Assembly: GCF_000819565.1 (NCBI RefSeq)
Contig: NZ_CP004393.1
Coordinates: 1,612,001 to 1,676,000 of the forward strand
Reading direction: 5' to 3'
Source: Celeribacter indicus
Lineage (GTDB): Bacteria; Pseudomonadota; Alphaproteobacteria; Rhodobacterales; Rhodobacteraceae
Length of the DNA: 64,000 nt
The number at the start of each line of letters is the position of its first letter. The stretch's first letter is position 1. Shown in pieces: positions 23,157 through 33,972 of this stretch. Both the position numbers and the translations under genes were made by a program. The notes under the pieces were generated by a model, which worked only from the letters and a program-made list of their open reading frames with translations, ran no database searches and was not told the DNA's origin.

Positions 23157-23691
23157 AATTTCTCCGCTCGTCGCCCTGCCGCCGATCGCCTTCGTCGGGC
23201 TTGCCGCGCTGTTCATCTTCGGGATGGGCCGCGAGGATGCCGAACAGCTTCCCTCCTCGCAGATTGGACGCGAGGCGCCCTCCATTGCCGCGGTCACCCC
23301 GCTGGGCGATCTGCCGGTGCTCGAGGATCCGATGCTGCGCGAGGGCGGGGTGAAGCTCGTGAACTACTGGGCGAGCTGGTGCGCGCCCTGCCGGGCCGAA
23401 CATCCCCAGCTCGAGACGCTTTCGGAGGAGGGCGTGACGATCTACGGCATCAACTACAAGGACGAGGCCCCCGCCGCGCTCAAGTTCCTCGACGAGCTCG
23501 GCAATCCCTTTGCGGCCGTGGCGCAGGACGAGCCGGGGCGCACCGCGCTCGAATGGGGGCTCTATGGCGTGCCGGAAACCTATGTGATCGACGGGGAGGG
23601 GCGGATCCGGTACCGCTTCGCCGGGCCGATCACGGTGGAGATCATGGAGAAATACATCCGGCCGGAGATCGCCAGGGCGGCCGGGGAATAG
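23149..23691 (+). CDS. ccmG: Cytochrome c biogenesis thiol:disulfide oxidoreductase CcmG (DsbE)
   Basis: Periplasmic membrane-anchored thioredoxin-like protein that keeps apocytochrome c cysteines reduced. 180 residues: N-terminal anchor (about 5-25), then a thioredoxin fold with active site WASWCAPCRAEHP and the cis-proline loop LYGVPETYVID. Last gene of the operon; ccmE, ccmF and ccmH are not here and must lie elsewhere. A strong hairpin follows. Confidence 0.95.
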   Translation: MARISPLVALPPIAFVGLAALFIFGMGREDAEQLPSSQIGREAPSIAAVTPLGDLPVLEDPMLREGGVKLVNYWASWCAPCRAEHPQLETLSEEGVTIYGINYKDEAPAALKFLDELGNPFAAVAQDEPGRTALEWGLYGVPETYVIDGEGRIRYRFAGPITVEIMEKYIRPEIARAAGE

Positions 23692-23741
23692 GCATTCGCC
23701 GCGGAGCGTGTTTTATAGGGGTGCAAGTCGCGATGCCCGAA

Positions 23742-23766
23742 AAACCCGCCGGTTTCCGGCGGGTTT
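23742..23766. terminator. Bidirectional terminator between ccmG and metY
   Basis: Perfect 11-bp stem AAACCCGCCGG / CCGGCGGGTTT with a TTT loop between two convergent genes. A-runs on one side and T-runs on the other suit termination in both directions. Confidence 0.8.
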
Positions 23767-23788
23767 CGCGTTTTCGCCGGGCTGACGT

Positions 23789-25066
23789 TCAGCCGAGCGC
23801 CTGGTCGAGATCCGCGATCAGGTCGTTCGCATCCTCGATCCCGATCGACAGGCGCAGCACGTTCGGGGCGGCGCCGGCCTTGATCTGTTCGGCTTCCTCG
23901 AGCTGGCGGTGCGTCGTGGAGGCCGGGTGGATCACCAGCGAGCGCGTGTCGCCGAGATTGGCGACATGGCTGAAGAGCTTCAGCTTCGACACGGCCTCCA
24001 CGCAGGCATCGTAGCCGTCCTTGAGCGCGACGGTGAACAGCCCGCCGGCGCCGCGCGGACAGATGCGGGTCATGCGGTCGTGATAGGGGGAGGCGGGCAG
24101 GCCGGAATAGGTCACGCTCTCGATCCGGTCGTCGCCGTCGAGCCAGCTCGCGATCTCGCGCGCGTTCTGGACATGGCGCGCCATGCGCAGCGACAGCGTC
24201 TCGATCCCCAGAAGCGTGTAATGCGCCGCCTGCGGGTTCATCGTCATGCCGAGGTCGCGCAGCCCCACGGCGATGCCGTGGAAGGTGAAGGCGAGCGATC
24301 CGAAGGTCTCGTGGAAGTCGAGCCCGTGATAGGCGGGCTCGGGTTCGGAGAGGGAGGGGAACTTGTCGGAGGCCGACCAGTCGAACGTGCCGCTGTCGAC
24401 GATCGCGCCGCCCATCACCGTGCCGTTGCCGGTGAGGTATTTCGTGGTCGAATGGACCACGAGCGTCGCCCCGTGCCGGATCGGGTTGCACAGGTAGGGC
24501 GTGGCGGAGGTGTTGTCGACGACGAGCGGCACGCCGTGGTTCCCGGCGATCTCCCCCAGCGCGTCGAGATCCATGATCGCCCCGGTCGGGTTGGCGAGGC
24601 TTTCGCAGAAGATCGCCCGCGTGTCCTCGTCGATGGCCGCGCGCACTGCGTCGAAATCGTCGAAATCGACGAGCTTCGCGGTCCAGCCGAAGCGTTTGAA
24701 GGTCTGGGTGAACTGCGTGAGCGTGCCGCCGTAGAGCCGGGTGGAGGCGACGATATTGCGCCCCGGCGCCATCAGCGGGAACAGCGCCATGATCTGCGCG
24801 GCATGGCCCGAGGAACAGCAGATCGCGCCGGCGCCGCCCTCGAGCGCGGCGATGCGGTTCTGGAGCGCCGCGACGGTCGGATTCGTCAGGCGCGAATAGA
24901 TATAGCCCACCTCCTCGAGGTTGAAGAGTTTCGCGGCGTGATCGGCATCGCGGAACACATAGGCGGTGGTCTGGTAGATCGGCACCTGCCGCGCGCCGGT
25001 GGCCGGGTCGGGCTCCGTGCCCGCATGGACCTGGAGCGTGTCGAAACCGAGTGTCTTTTCCGTCAT
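23789..25066 (-). CDS. metY: O-acetylhomoserine sulfhydrylase
   Basis: PLP enzyme that makes homocysteine from O-acetylhomoserine and sulfide. 425 residues, longer than cystathionine-type enzymes, as expected for MetY. N-terminal ETLQVHAG-like FDTLQVHAGTEPDPATGA, substrate loop YSRLTNPT, the Schiff-base lysine Lys209 in VVHSTTKYLTG, and C-terminal RLSIGIEDANDL. Monocistronic, convergent with ccmG. I looked for the SAM-II riboswitch often found upstream in alphaproteobacteria and did not see its conserved pseudoknot sequence. Confidence 0.92.
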   Translation of the reverse strand: MTEKTLGFDTLQVHAGTEPDPATGARQVPIYQTTAYVFRDADHAAKLFNLEEVGYIYSRLTNPTVAALQNRIAALEGGAGAICCSSGHAAQIMALFPLMAPGRNIVASTRLYGGTLTQFTQTFKRFGWTAKLVDFDDFDAVRAAIDEDTRAIFCESLANPTGAIMDLDALGEIAGNHGVPLVVDNTSATPYLCNPIRHGATLVVHSTTKYLTGNGTVMGGAIVDSGTFDWSASDKFPSLSEPEPAYHGLDFHETFGSLAFTFHGIAVGLRDLGMTMNPQAAHYTLLGIETLSLRMARHVQNAREIASWLDGDDRIESVTYSGLPASPYHDRMTRICPRGAGGLFTVALKDGYDACVEAVSKLKLFSHVANLGDTRSLVIHPASTTHRQLEEAEQIKAGAAPNVLRLSIGIEDANDLIADLDQALG

Positions 25067-25170
25067 CTGAGCCTCCCTGACGTCTCGTCCGTCGGACCCT
25101 ACGCCGCAAGCCCGCGCCGTTCAACGGTCGTCATGGGCATGATCTTCATGAGCCGGAGGCGAAGCGCGGC

Positions 25171-25275
25171 TCACCCCGCGCCGATCAGGAGCACGAAGAA
25201 GGCGAGGAGGAGCACGAGCTCCGTCACGGGCAGCGGCAGGCGGGAGAGGGGGCCGGAAGGCGAGGTGCGTTTCAT
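25171..25275 (-). CDS. Possible 34-residue membrane peptide
   Basis: A short frame in the 371-bp gap between metY and the ArsC-family gene. It would encode a basic N-terminus (MKRTSPSGPLSRLPLP) and one hydrophobic helix (LVLLLAFFVLLIGAG). The topology is convincing for a single-span peptide and codon choice is GC-rich like neighbours, but there is no good ribosome-binding site and no recognisable family. The remainder of this gap shows no gene. Confidence 0.35.
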   Translation of the reverse strand: MKRTSPSGPLSRLPLPVTELVLLLAFFVLLIGAG

Positions 25276-25437
25276 GTGACCGGATCTAGCCCGGAACGGG
25301 TAAAGGAAAAGTTGCGCGCGGCGGTTTGCGGCCGGAAACGGTCCGTTTCGCTTTCGTTCTCATTGCCTCGCGCCCCCTCTGCGCCCATGCTGGCCGGCGA
25401 AGGCCCGCGGGGGCGGGCGGTGCCGAAAGGGAAGGCG

Positions 25438-25779
25438 ATGGTCACGATCTATCACAATCCGCGATGCACGAAGTCGCGCGAGACGCTGAAACTGCTCGAG
25501 GAGGCGGGGGTGGAGCCCGAGGTGGTGCTCTATCTCGAAACGCCGGCGAGCCGCGCGAAGCTCGCGGAATTCGTTGCCCGCTCGGGGCGTCCCGCAGGCG
25601 ATTTCCTGCGCCCGCAGGAGGCGGAGGCGAAGGAAATCGGCCTCACGAAGGCCTCCGATCCCGAGGCGATCCTCGACGCGATCGCGGCGCATCCCCGGCT
25701 CATGGAACGGCCGGTGGTGGAAACGGAGAAGGGCGTCGCGCTCGGTCGTCCGCCGGAGGCGGTGCGCGACGTGCTCTGA
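25438..25779 (+). CDS. arsC: ArsC/Spx-family arsenate reductase (glutaredoxin-coupled)
   Basis: 113 residues of the thioredoxin-fold ArsC family. The catalytic cysteine is Cys10 in IYHNPRCTKSRETL, and FLRPQEAEAKEIGL and ERPVVETEKG match family segments. Such proteins reduce arsenate using glutathione and glutaredoxin, but many chromosomal homologues have no demonstrated arsenate role, and there is no arsR or arsB nearby. The ATG at 25438 follows AAAGGGAAGG. A single-mismatch LexA-like sequence lies upstream at 25345-25359. Confidence 0.8.
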   Translation: MVTIYHNPRCTKSRETLKLLEEAGVEPEVVLYLETPASRAKLAEFVARSGRPAGDFLRPQEAEAKEIGLTKASDPEAILDAIAAHPRLMERPVVETEKGVALGRPPEAVRDVL

Positions 25780-25804
25780 ACCGGGCGCAGGCCGGACGGC
25801 AAAA

Positions 25805-25833
25805 GAAAAGCCCCGCGATGTGCGGGGCTTTTC
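25805..25833. terminator. Bidirectional terminator between arsC and acnA
   Basis: 12-bp stem GAAAAGCCCCGC / GCGGGGCTTTTC with a 5-nt loop, flanked by A and T runs, located between convergent genes. Confidence 0.85.
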
Positions 25834-25851
25834 TGTTTCACGGGGCGGGAC

Positions 25852-28605
<2,754 letters not shown>

Positions 28606-28908
28606 GGGGAATGGCCTCCCTTTATCAGGAACAGGGTTACGCTGCCCCGCTTTTGACCTATTGCCCGAGTCCATTCAAGGGGGGAGGCGCAAATATGTAT
28701 ACCATTGCACACAATTTTTTGCCCGCCGGGCGGAATTCCCCGCAAAACCCTTTTTATCCTAGAAAAACAGTCGGATTTAAGCGGCCCCGGCGGACCCGCA
28801 GGCGGTGCGAAAATGGCGCATACGTGTAACGCTTTCTCGCAAAACCTTGATTGGCCCCGGTGTTTCGGGAGAGGTATTCAGGAGCGGGAACAGGCATCGG
28901 AGGGGTGT
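28606..28908. other. Divergent intergenic region acnA / DUF1223
   Basis: 303 bp, clearly more A+T rich than its surroundings, holding the promoters of both divergent genes. It contains an imperfect palindrome TTTTTATCCTAGAAAAA (28751-28767) and a GTATAC-centred stretch (ATATGTATACCAT, near 28693). Both could be operators. I cannot match either to a known alphaproteobacterial iron or carbon regulator site. Confidence 0.4.
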
Positions 28909-29655
28909 ATGCTGACGACGTGGCGAGGCGGTCTGGCGGGGCTGATCCTGACGACGAGTGCAGGGATCGTGCCCGCGGGCCTTGCCGCGGATGCCGCGGC
29001 GCCCGCCAGGGGGCACGCAACCGGCCCGGTCATCGTCGAGCTCTTCACCTCGCAGGGCTGCTCGTCCTGCCCGCCCGCCGATGCGATGATCGCCGAACTG
29101 GCGACGCGCGACGATGTCCTGCCGCTGTCGCTGCATGTCGACTACTGGGATTACATCGGCTGGCGCGACGGCTTCGCGCAGCCGCAGTTCACCGAGCGCC
29201 AGAAAGCCTATGCCCATGCCGCGGGAAAGCGGACCGTCTACACGCCGCAGATGATCGTGCAGGGGCAGGAGACGCTCGTGGGGACGAAGCCGATGCGGCT
29301 CGCGGACCTGATCCGCGCCCATGCCGACGGCGCCGCCGCGCCGGTCACGCTGCGCGCCGAGCGCAAGGACGGCCGGCTCGTGGTGACGGCGATCCCGATG
29401 GGGCCTCTGCCCGGCAACCTGCGCTTTCACCTCGTGCGCTTCGATCCGCATGAGCGGGTGGAGATCGGTCGCGGCGAGAATGCGGGGCGGGTGCTCGACT
29501 ATTTCAACATCGTGACCCAATGGGCGCCGATTGCCGACTGGAACGGCAAGGGTCCGTTTTCCGCAAGCCTCGAGCTGCCGGGAGAGGACCGTACGGCGGT
29601 CATCCTCCAGACCGGGGGCGTCGGGCCGATTGTCGCGGCGGTGCGCGCCGACTGA
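28909..29655 (+). CDS. Secreted DUF1223 protein, thioredoxin-like fold
   Basis: 248 residues. A signal peptide (about 1-29, LAGLILTTSAGIVPAGLAA) is followed by the DUF1223 hallmark ELFTSQGCSSCPPADAM, a CxxC-containing thioredoxin-like segment, and DYWDYIGWRDGFAQPQF. The family is common in Proteobacteria and its activity is not known; a periplasmic redox function is a reasonable guess. The start at 28909 follows GGAGGGG; an upstream in-frame start would bury the signal peptide. Confidence 0.85.
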   Translation: MLTTWRGGLAGLILTTSAGIVPAGLAADAAAPARGHATGPVIVELFTSQGCSSCPPADAMIAELATRDDVLPLSLHVDYWDYIGWRDGFAQPQFTERQKAYAHAAGKRTVYTPQMIVQGQETLVGTKPMRLADLIRAHADGAAAPVTLRAERKDGRLVVTAIPMGPLPGNLRFHLVRFDPHERVEIGRGENAGRVLDYFNIVTQWAPIADWNGKGPFSASLELPGEDRTAVILQTGGVGPIVAAVRAD

Positions 29656-29706
29656 TCCGCCGGCCGGGCGCCGGTCCGGTCCCGCAGGCTCACCGGTCCC
29701 GCAGGC

Positions 29707-30687
29707 TCAGCCGCGGTCGCGGTCGATCTCCGCCTCGGCCGCCGCGAGCTCCGCCGCCTCCGCCTCCGCCCGTGCCGCCTCGCGCGCGAGCGCCTTCGCG
29801 ATCCGCTCCGGTTTCCAGCGGCGGTGGATCCAGAACCATTGCTCCATGTGCTGCCGGGTGATCGCCTCGAGACTGTCGTTGAGCGCCTGGGTCATCTCCT
29901 CCGGCGTGCCGTGCGGCACCGGCGCCTCGACCTGCACCCGGAAGCTCAGCCCGTCGGGCTGGCGCACCCCGTAGATCGGCACGAGCAGCGCGTCGTACTT
30001 GAGCGCGAGCTCGGCGGCGGAGAGCGCGGTGCGCGCGGGCTTGCCGAAGAACGACAGGATCGGGGCGGAGGGCATGTAGACATCGACGAGAAAGCCGATC
30101 ATGCCGCCCGATTTCAGGTGCTTGAGCAGTTGCGCATAGCCCTTGCGCCCGCGCGGGAACATCGGCTGGCCGATCTTGGAGATCGCGGCGACGTAATGGG
30201 CGTTGAAGAAGCGGTTGCGCATGGGGTTGTAGAGCGAGCCGACGTCGTAGCCATCGGCGATGAGCGCCGCGCGCGGTACGTCGTAATTGCCGAAGTGCCC
30301 GGTCAGGAGGATCACCGGACGGCGCGTGTCGCGGGCTTCGCGCAGCACCGCCACGCCCGGCCCGTCGAACTCCACGTCCTTCATCCGGGCGATGAAATCC
30401 CGGCCCGAATAGATCTCGATCAGGGTGCGTCCGGCGTTGTCGGCCACCGCGCGCATCAGCCGCCGCACCTCCGCCTCCGGCAGCTCGGGCATCACATGGG
30501 CGAGGTTGTCGCGCACCCGCCGGTCATAGCCCGCGAGCGGCGCGATCACGCGCGACACGAGCCATCCCATCATCCGCACGCGCGTCTCGTAGGGCAGGGC
30601 GAGCGCGAGGCGCAGGAGCGCCCGCACGGCGAGGTCCTCAAGGTAATGGCCGAGCGGCCCCTCGATCTCTCCGCGCCTGATCTTCAT
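29707..30687 (-). CDS. Lysophospholipid / lipid A acyltransferase (LpxL/HtrB family)
   Basis: 326 residues of the lauroyl/myristoyl acyltransferase family that adds secondary acyl chains to lipid A or related lipids at the inner membrane. The catalytic HxxxxD-like motif is in LLTGHFGNYD, with an acceptor loop at LYNPMRNRFFNAHY and late segment MEQWFWIHRRWKPERI. The C-terminal 30 residues form a highly charged Ala/Glu/Arg helix. The start overlaps the stop of the upstream EamA gene (ATGA), so the two are co-transcribed. Confidence 0.85.
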   Translation of the reverse strand: MKIRRGEIEGPLGHYLEDLAVRALLRLALALPYETRVRMMGWLVSRVIAPLAGYDRRVRDNLAHVMPELPEAEVRRLMRAVADNAGRTLIEIYSGRDFIARMKDVEFDGPGVAVLREARDTRRPVILLTGHFGNYDVPRAALIADGYDVGSLYNPMRNRFFNAHYVAAISKIGQPMFPRGRKGYAQLLKHLKSGGMIGFLVDVYMPSAPILSFFGKPARTALSAAELALKYDALLVPIYGVRQPDGLSFRVQVEAPVPHGTPEEMTQALNDSLEAITRQHMEQWFWIHRRWKPERIAKALAREAARAEAEAAELAAAEAEIDRDRG

Positions 30688-31592
30688 GGTTGCCCCATCT
30701 CTCCCGGTGGCACGGGCGGCGGATTGCCCGCGACCCGTTCGCGATGCCAGACATAGAGGCCCGCCGTCACGATCACAAGGGCGCCAAGGACCGTCGGCCG
30801 ATCGGGCACCTGTCCGAACAGCAAAAGCCCCCATCCGGCGGCGGCGAGGAGCCCGGCATAGGTGAAGGGCGCGACCACCGAGGCCTCCGCGATGGCATAG
30901 GCGCGCAGCATCAGGAACTGGCCGAGCGCGCCGATGCAGCCGATCCCGAGCATCATGGCGATGGCCTCGGGCGGCGGCGGCAGCCAGCGGAAGGGAATGA
31001 TGGCGCTCATGATCACGGTGCAGATCAGCCCGGAATAGATCAGCCCGGTGAGGGGGCTTTCCTTCGGGCCGATATGGCGCGTGGCGAGCGCGTAGCCCGC
31101 GAGGCTCGCGGCGGTGCCGAGCGGCCAGAGCGAGGCGGGGGAGAAGACGGAACTGCCGGGACGGATCACGATCAGCGCCCCGGCGAGGGCGAGCAGGATG
31201 CCGACGACCCGGCGCAGGCCGACCCGTTCGCCGAGGAACACGGCCGCTCCGAGCGTGATGAGCAGCGGCGCCAGATCGGCGATGGCGGTCGCCTCGGCAA
31301 GGCCGAGGTCCCGCAGCGCGGTGAAGAAGCAGAAGGCGGCGGTGAGCTGCATCAGCCCCCGCGCGATTTGCAGGCGCGGGTGGTCGGTGCGCAGGATCCG
31401 GGGCAGGCGCGGGGCGAAGAGAACCGAGAGCAGCACGAGCTGCCCGCCATAGCGCGCCCAGAGGATCTGGGTCGTGTCGATATGGGCGCTCAGCAGCTTG
31501 GCGGTGGCATCCATCAGCGAAAACACCGTCACCGCGGCGACGAGACAGAGTATGCCGCGGGTCTGGGCGGGAAGGCGGGCAAAGGCGGTCAT
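30684..31592 (-). CDS. EamA-family (DMT) transporter
   Basis: 302 residues with ten predicted helices arranged as two EamA repeats (about 12-140 and 155-288), typical of drug/metabolite exporters. Recognisable are TVFSLMDATAKLLS in helix 1, EATAIADLAPLLITLGAAVFLGE (part) in repeat 1 and EASVVAPFTYAGLLAAAGWG in repeat 2. Substrate unknown. First gene of a two-gene operon with the acyltransferase; its upstream region is the degenerate repeat tract. Confidence 0.85.
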   Translation of the reverse strand: MTAFARLPAQTRGILCLVAAVTVFSLMDATAKLLSAHIDTTQILWARYGGQLVLLSVLFAPRLPRILRTDHPRLQIARGLMQLTAAFCFFTALRDLGLAEATAIADLAPLLITLGAAVFLGERVGLRRVVGILLALAGALIVIRPGSSVFSPASLWPLGTAASLAGYALATRHIGPKESPLTGLIYSGLICTVIMSAIIPFRWLPPPPEAIAMMLGIGCIGALGQFLMLRAYAIAEASVVAPFTYAGLLAAAGWGLLLFGQVPDRPTVLGALVIVTAGLYVWHRERVAGNPPPVPPGEMGQP

Positions 31593-31863
31593 CGCGCGAC
31601 GCTACTGGCGGCGACAGGGCTTGTCCACGGTCAGCCGCGCGGGGCGGGGTGTGCGGCTTTCGCAGTCGCTTGTCGCGGGGTGGCCGCCGGTTGCCCGTTG
31701 TGGCGGATGGGTGTTGCAGGGGGGGCGTGGCGGGATGGTTGTCTTCCGTCGGCTGTCGCTCTGTCTGCCGTTGCCGGTCGGCTGTCGTTGGTCGGCTGTC
31801 TTCCTGTCGGTTGTTTCCTTGTCGGTCATGCTCTGTTGGCCGTTTTCAGTCGACCGTCCCTGT

Positions 31864-31964
31864 CGGCCGTCCCCTGCCGGTCCTGCCCGGCCAGTCGCGC
31901 CGGTCGGCTGGCCGCTGTCGGACGTCCGCTGCTGATCGTCGCCGGTCAGCCGTGCCCGGTCAGT
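31864..31964 (+). repeat. 101-bp direct repeat, copy 1
   Basis: Matches 32071-32171 with three mismatches by my reading. Similarity resumes about 30 bp further on with a 6-bp offset shift (31990 onward against 32191 onward), so the duplicated unit is roughly 170-200 bp within the larger repeat tract. Confidence 0.85.
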
Positions 31965-32070
31965 CGGCTTCAGTAAGACGTTCCCGACCGGCTCTCGCGG
32001 ACGCTCGTCTCCGGCCGGTTCTCTCCGGTCCGCAGTCTCCAATCGGTCTTCCCAGTTCGTCGTTTCCAGT

Positions 32071-32171
32071 CGGCCGCCCCCTGCCGGTCCTGCCCGGCCA
32101 GTCGCCCCGGTCGGCTGGCCGCTGTCGGACGTCCGCTGCTGATCGACGCCGGTCAGCCGTGCCCGGTCAGT
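32071..32171 (+). repeat. 101-bp direct repeat, copy 2
   Basis: Second copy of the block at 31864-31964, displaced by 207 bp. The near identity suggests a recent duplication inside an otherwise diverged repeat tract. Confidence 0.85.
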
Positions 32172-32535
32172 TGTCGGCCGGTTCCCGGCCGGCTCTCGCG
32201 GACGGTCGTCTCCCGTCGGTTCTCTCCGGTCCAGTGCTCTCCTCAGCCTTTTCAGTCGTCGTGCCCTGCCGGTCGCCTTCGGCCACTCGCCCTGTTCAGC
32301 CGTCCCCTGTCGGTCCTCCCCGCTCGACCGCCCTTGAGAGCCGCCGCCGGTCGGCCGTTTCCAGTCAGGTATCCTTCGTCGCAAGTCAGCCGTCGCCAGT
32401 TACTCCTCTCCTGTCCGCCCTTCCTTTCCGCCATCTCCAGTCGGGCCCTTCCGCCCGGTCTCGCTCCTCGAGGGATCAGTGGGCCCGGAGAGTCCGCCCG
32501 GCCAATCCTCTCGCTCCTGCCCCGCATCCTCTCGA

Positions 32536-33618
32536 TCAATCCTCCCCCGTCAGCAGGAAGAGTTCCCCGCGCGTCTCGAGGTCGCGCACGACGGCGACCA
32601 CGGCGTTCATCGCCTCCTCCGCCTCGCTCTCCTTCACCTGGCCGAGCGCCTCGATCTCCTCGCGCAGGCTGTCGGCCATGCGTTTCGACATGTTCGACAG
32701 GATGAAGTCGCTCGCCGCCGCGGCCTCGCCCTGCGCGCCGGCGAGCGCCCGGATCAGCACGTCCTGCTCGACCCCGCGCACGATCTTCGAGATGTCGCGC
32801 GGGTCGACGCGGGTCGCGATGTTGGCATAGGTGAAGATGTTGCGGCGCACCTCCTCCGCAAAGTCGCTGTCGGTCTGCGCGAGCCCCTCGAGCACGCCGT
32901 CGCGGGTGGTGGCGGAGGAAAAGTTGAGGATCGCGCCGACGCGTTCGGGCGGGCCGTCGGGAAAGGCCTGCGCCGGCTGGGCCTCGAGCCGGGCGGCGAT
33001 GGACATGCCGATGCGCTGCACCACCTCGGGAGAGACGCCGGAGGTGAGGGAAATCGCATAGGCGACGCGGCGGGCGCGTTCGCCCGGCAGCATCGACATG
33101 AGCTGCGCGGCCTTCGCGACCTTCAGCTTCGACAGAAGCACCGCGCCGATCTCCACGCTTTCCTCGGTGAGGATGGGCAGGAGCCGGCTCACGTCGACCT
33201 CCGCGACCCGCTCCCAGGGGTCGCCGGTCAGCGAGACCCCGGCATTCTTGCGCAGCCGGGAGGCGGTGGTGGGGGAGATCGTGCCGTCGAGCACGCTCAG
33301 CGCGCCCTCCAGGCCGCCGGGGAAGGACAGGCCGATCGCCTCCAGCTCGGCCAGGAATTCCTCCACCACGGCGGCGAGCGTGGCCTTGTCGATATAGCGC
33401 AGGCCGGTCATCTGGTGGGCGAGCTCGACCTGCATCTCCTCCGGAAAGGTGGCGAGCGGCAGCTTCACCTCCTGCGCGGCGAGAAGGCGGACGATGATCG
33501 CCGCCTTCGCCTTTTTCGACAGGCGCGCAGGCATGCGGGGCAGGCGGGCGGGAAAGCCGGTTCCTCCGGCCTCTCCCGCCGCTCCGGGCTCCTGCGAAAA
33601 CTGCGGCTGTCCGTCCAC
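32536..33618 (-). CDS. fliG: Flagellar motor switch protein FliG
   Basis: 360 residues of the rotor protein that couples the stator to the C-ring. The middle domain carries AHQMTGLRYI; the C-terminal torque domain shows NIFTYANIATRVDPRDISKI (20 residues), VLIRALAGAQG and FILSNMSKRMADSLREEIE, with the charged residues expected on the torque helix. The N-terminus has about 30 extra Gly/Pro residues. No other flagellar or chemotaxis gene is in the window, so this is an orphan copy relative to the flagellar regulon; whether it is the only fliG cannot be told. It is followed by the repeat tract. Confidence 0.9.
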   Translation of the reverse strand: MDGQPQFSQEPGAAGEAGGTGFPARLPRMPARLSKKAKAAIIVRLLAAQEVKLPLATFPEEMQVELAHQMTGLRYIDKATLAAVVEEFLAELEAIGLSFPGGLEGALSVLDGTISPTTASRLRKNAGVSLTGDPWERVAEVDVSRLLPILTEESVEIGAVLLSKLKVAKAAQLMSMLPGERARRVAYAISLTSGVSPEVVQRIGMSIAARLEAQPAQAFPDGPPERVGAILNFSSATTRDGVLEGLAQTDSDFAEEVRRNIFTYANIATRVDPRDISKIVRGVEQDVLIRALAGAQGEAAAASDFILSNMSKRMADSLREEIEALGQVKESEAEEAMNAVVAVVRDLETRGELFLLTGED

Positions 33619-33721
33619 GCGCCGGGGTCCTTCGGTGAATCACATGCGATCCGGCCCAGCATGGCGCAGGAGCCTTAACGCAAGGTGACCGCCGGCGCGA
33701 AAAAAGCGCTCTGCCGCGGCG

Positions 33722-33877
33722 TTATCCGAGGACCTGCTCGACGCAGGCGCCCTTGTCGGCATCCCAGACATAGCCGTCCGCGCAGGAGGCGGCGGAGGTC
33801 CGGCTGGGGCAGTCATAGGCCGAGGCGGCGGACGCGAAGGAGGTGAGGCAGGCCAGTGCAACGATGATGCGTTTCAT
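33722..33877 (-). CDS. Tiny secreted cysteine-containing protein
   Basis: 51 residues: signal peptide (about 1-20, RIIVALACLTSFASAASA) and a mature part of about 31 residues with three cysteines (YDCPS, ASCADGYVWD, GACVEQ). A GGGAGAG ribosome-binding site lies 6 nt before the ATG, which makes the gene credible despite its size. The pattern resembles small Rhodobacteraceae periplasmic proteins with a chitin-binding-like Cys-x-Gly-Tyr/Trp signature; function unknown. It is downstream of purB on the same strand, 95 bp apart. Confidence 0.7.
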   Translation of the reverse strand: MKRIIVALACLTSFASAASAYDCPSRTSAASCADGYVWDADKGACVEQVLG

Positions 33878-33972
33878 GAAAACTCTCCCGAAAGCATGTG
33901 CTGTCGGGAGAGCATAGCACGGAATCGGTGCGGTCCTGAGCGGTCCCGAGGCCGGACGCCGCCTGTCGGCCT

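Larger units (their letters stand above)
31593..32535. repeat. Degenerate 13-15 bp tandem-repeat tract between EamA gene and fliG
   Basis: A 0.94-kb non-genic stretch built of imperfect short repeats with a GTCGG-like core and C/T-rich filler. Cores fall at 31777, 31791, 31806, 31821, 31835, 31849, 31862 and 31876, a spacing of 13-15 bp, and the pattern continues with decay to about 32480. Because the spacing varies and is not a multiple of three, the periodicity is a DNA-level one rather than a protein repeat. Several long open frames cross it on both strands, but they translate to low-complexity Arg/Pro/Gly/Thr sequence with no family, and I do not call them genes. Confidence 0.8.

Noticed and set aside
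25067..25140. SAM-II riboswitch in front of O-acetylhomoserine sulfhydrylase
   Set aside because: Alphaproteobacterial met genes often have one, but the conserved pseudoknot sequence and the anti-Shine-Dalgarno core are not present in the leader.
31602..32384. A 260-residue frame on the minus strand (and a 393-residue plus-strand frame) across the repeat tract
   Set aside because: Low-complexity Arg/Thr/Gly/Pro sequence reflecting the underlying 13-15 bp DNA repeats; no ribosome-binding site, no family, and the repeat spacing does not preserve a reading frame.
31593..32535. CRISPR array
   Set aside because: Repeats are short, degenerate and contiguous with no unique spacers of constant length, and no cas genes are nearby.
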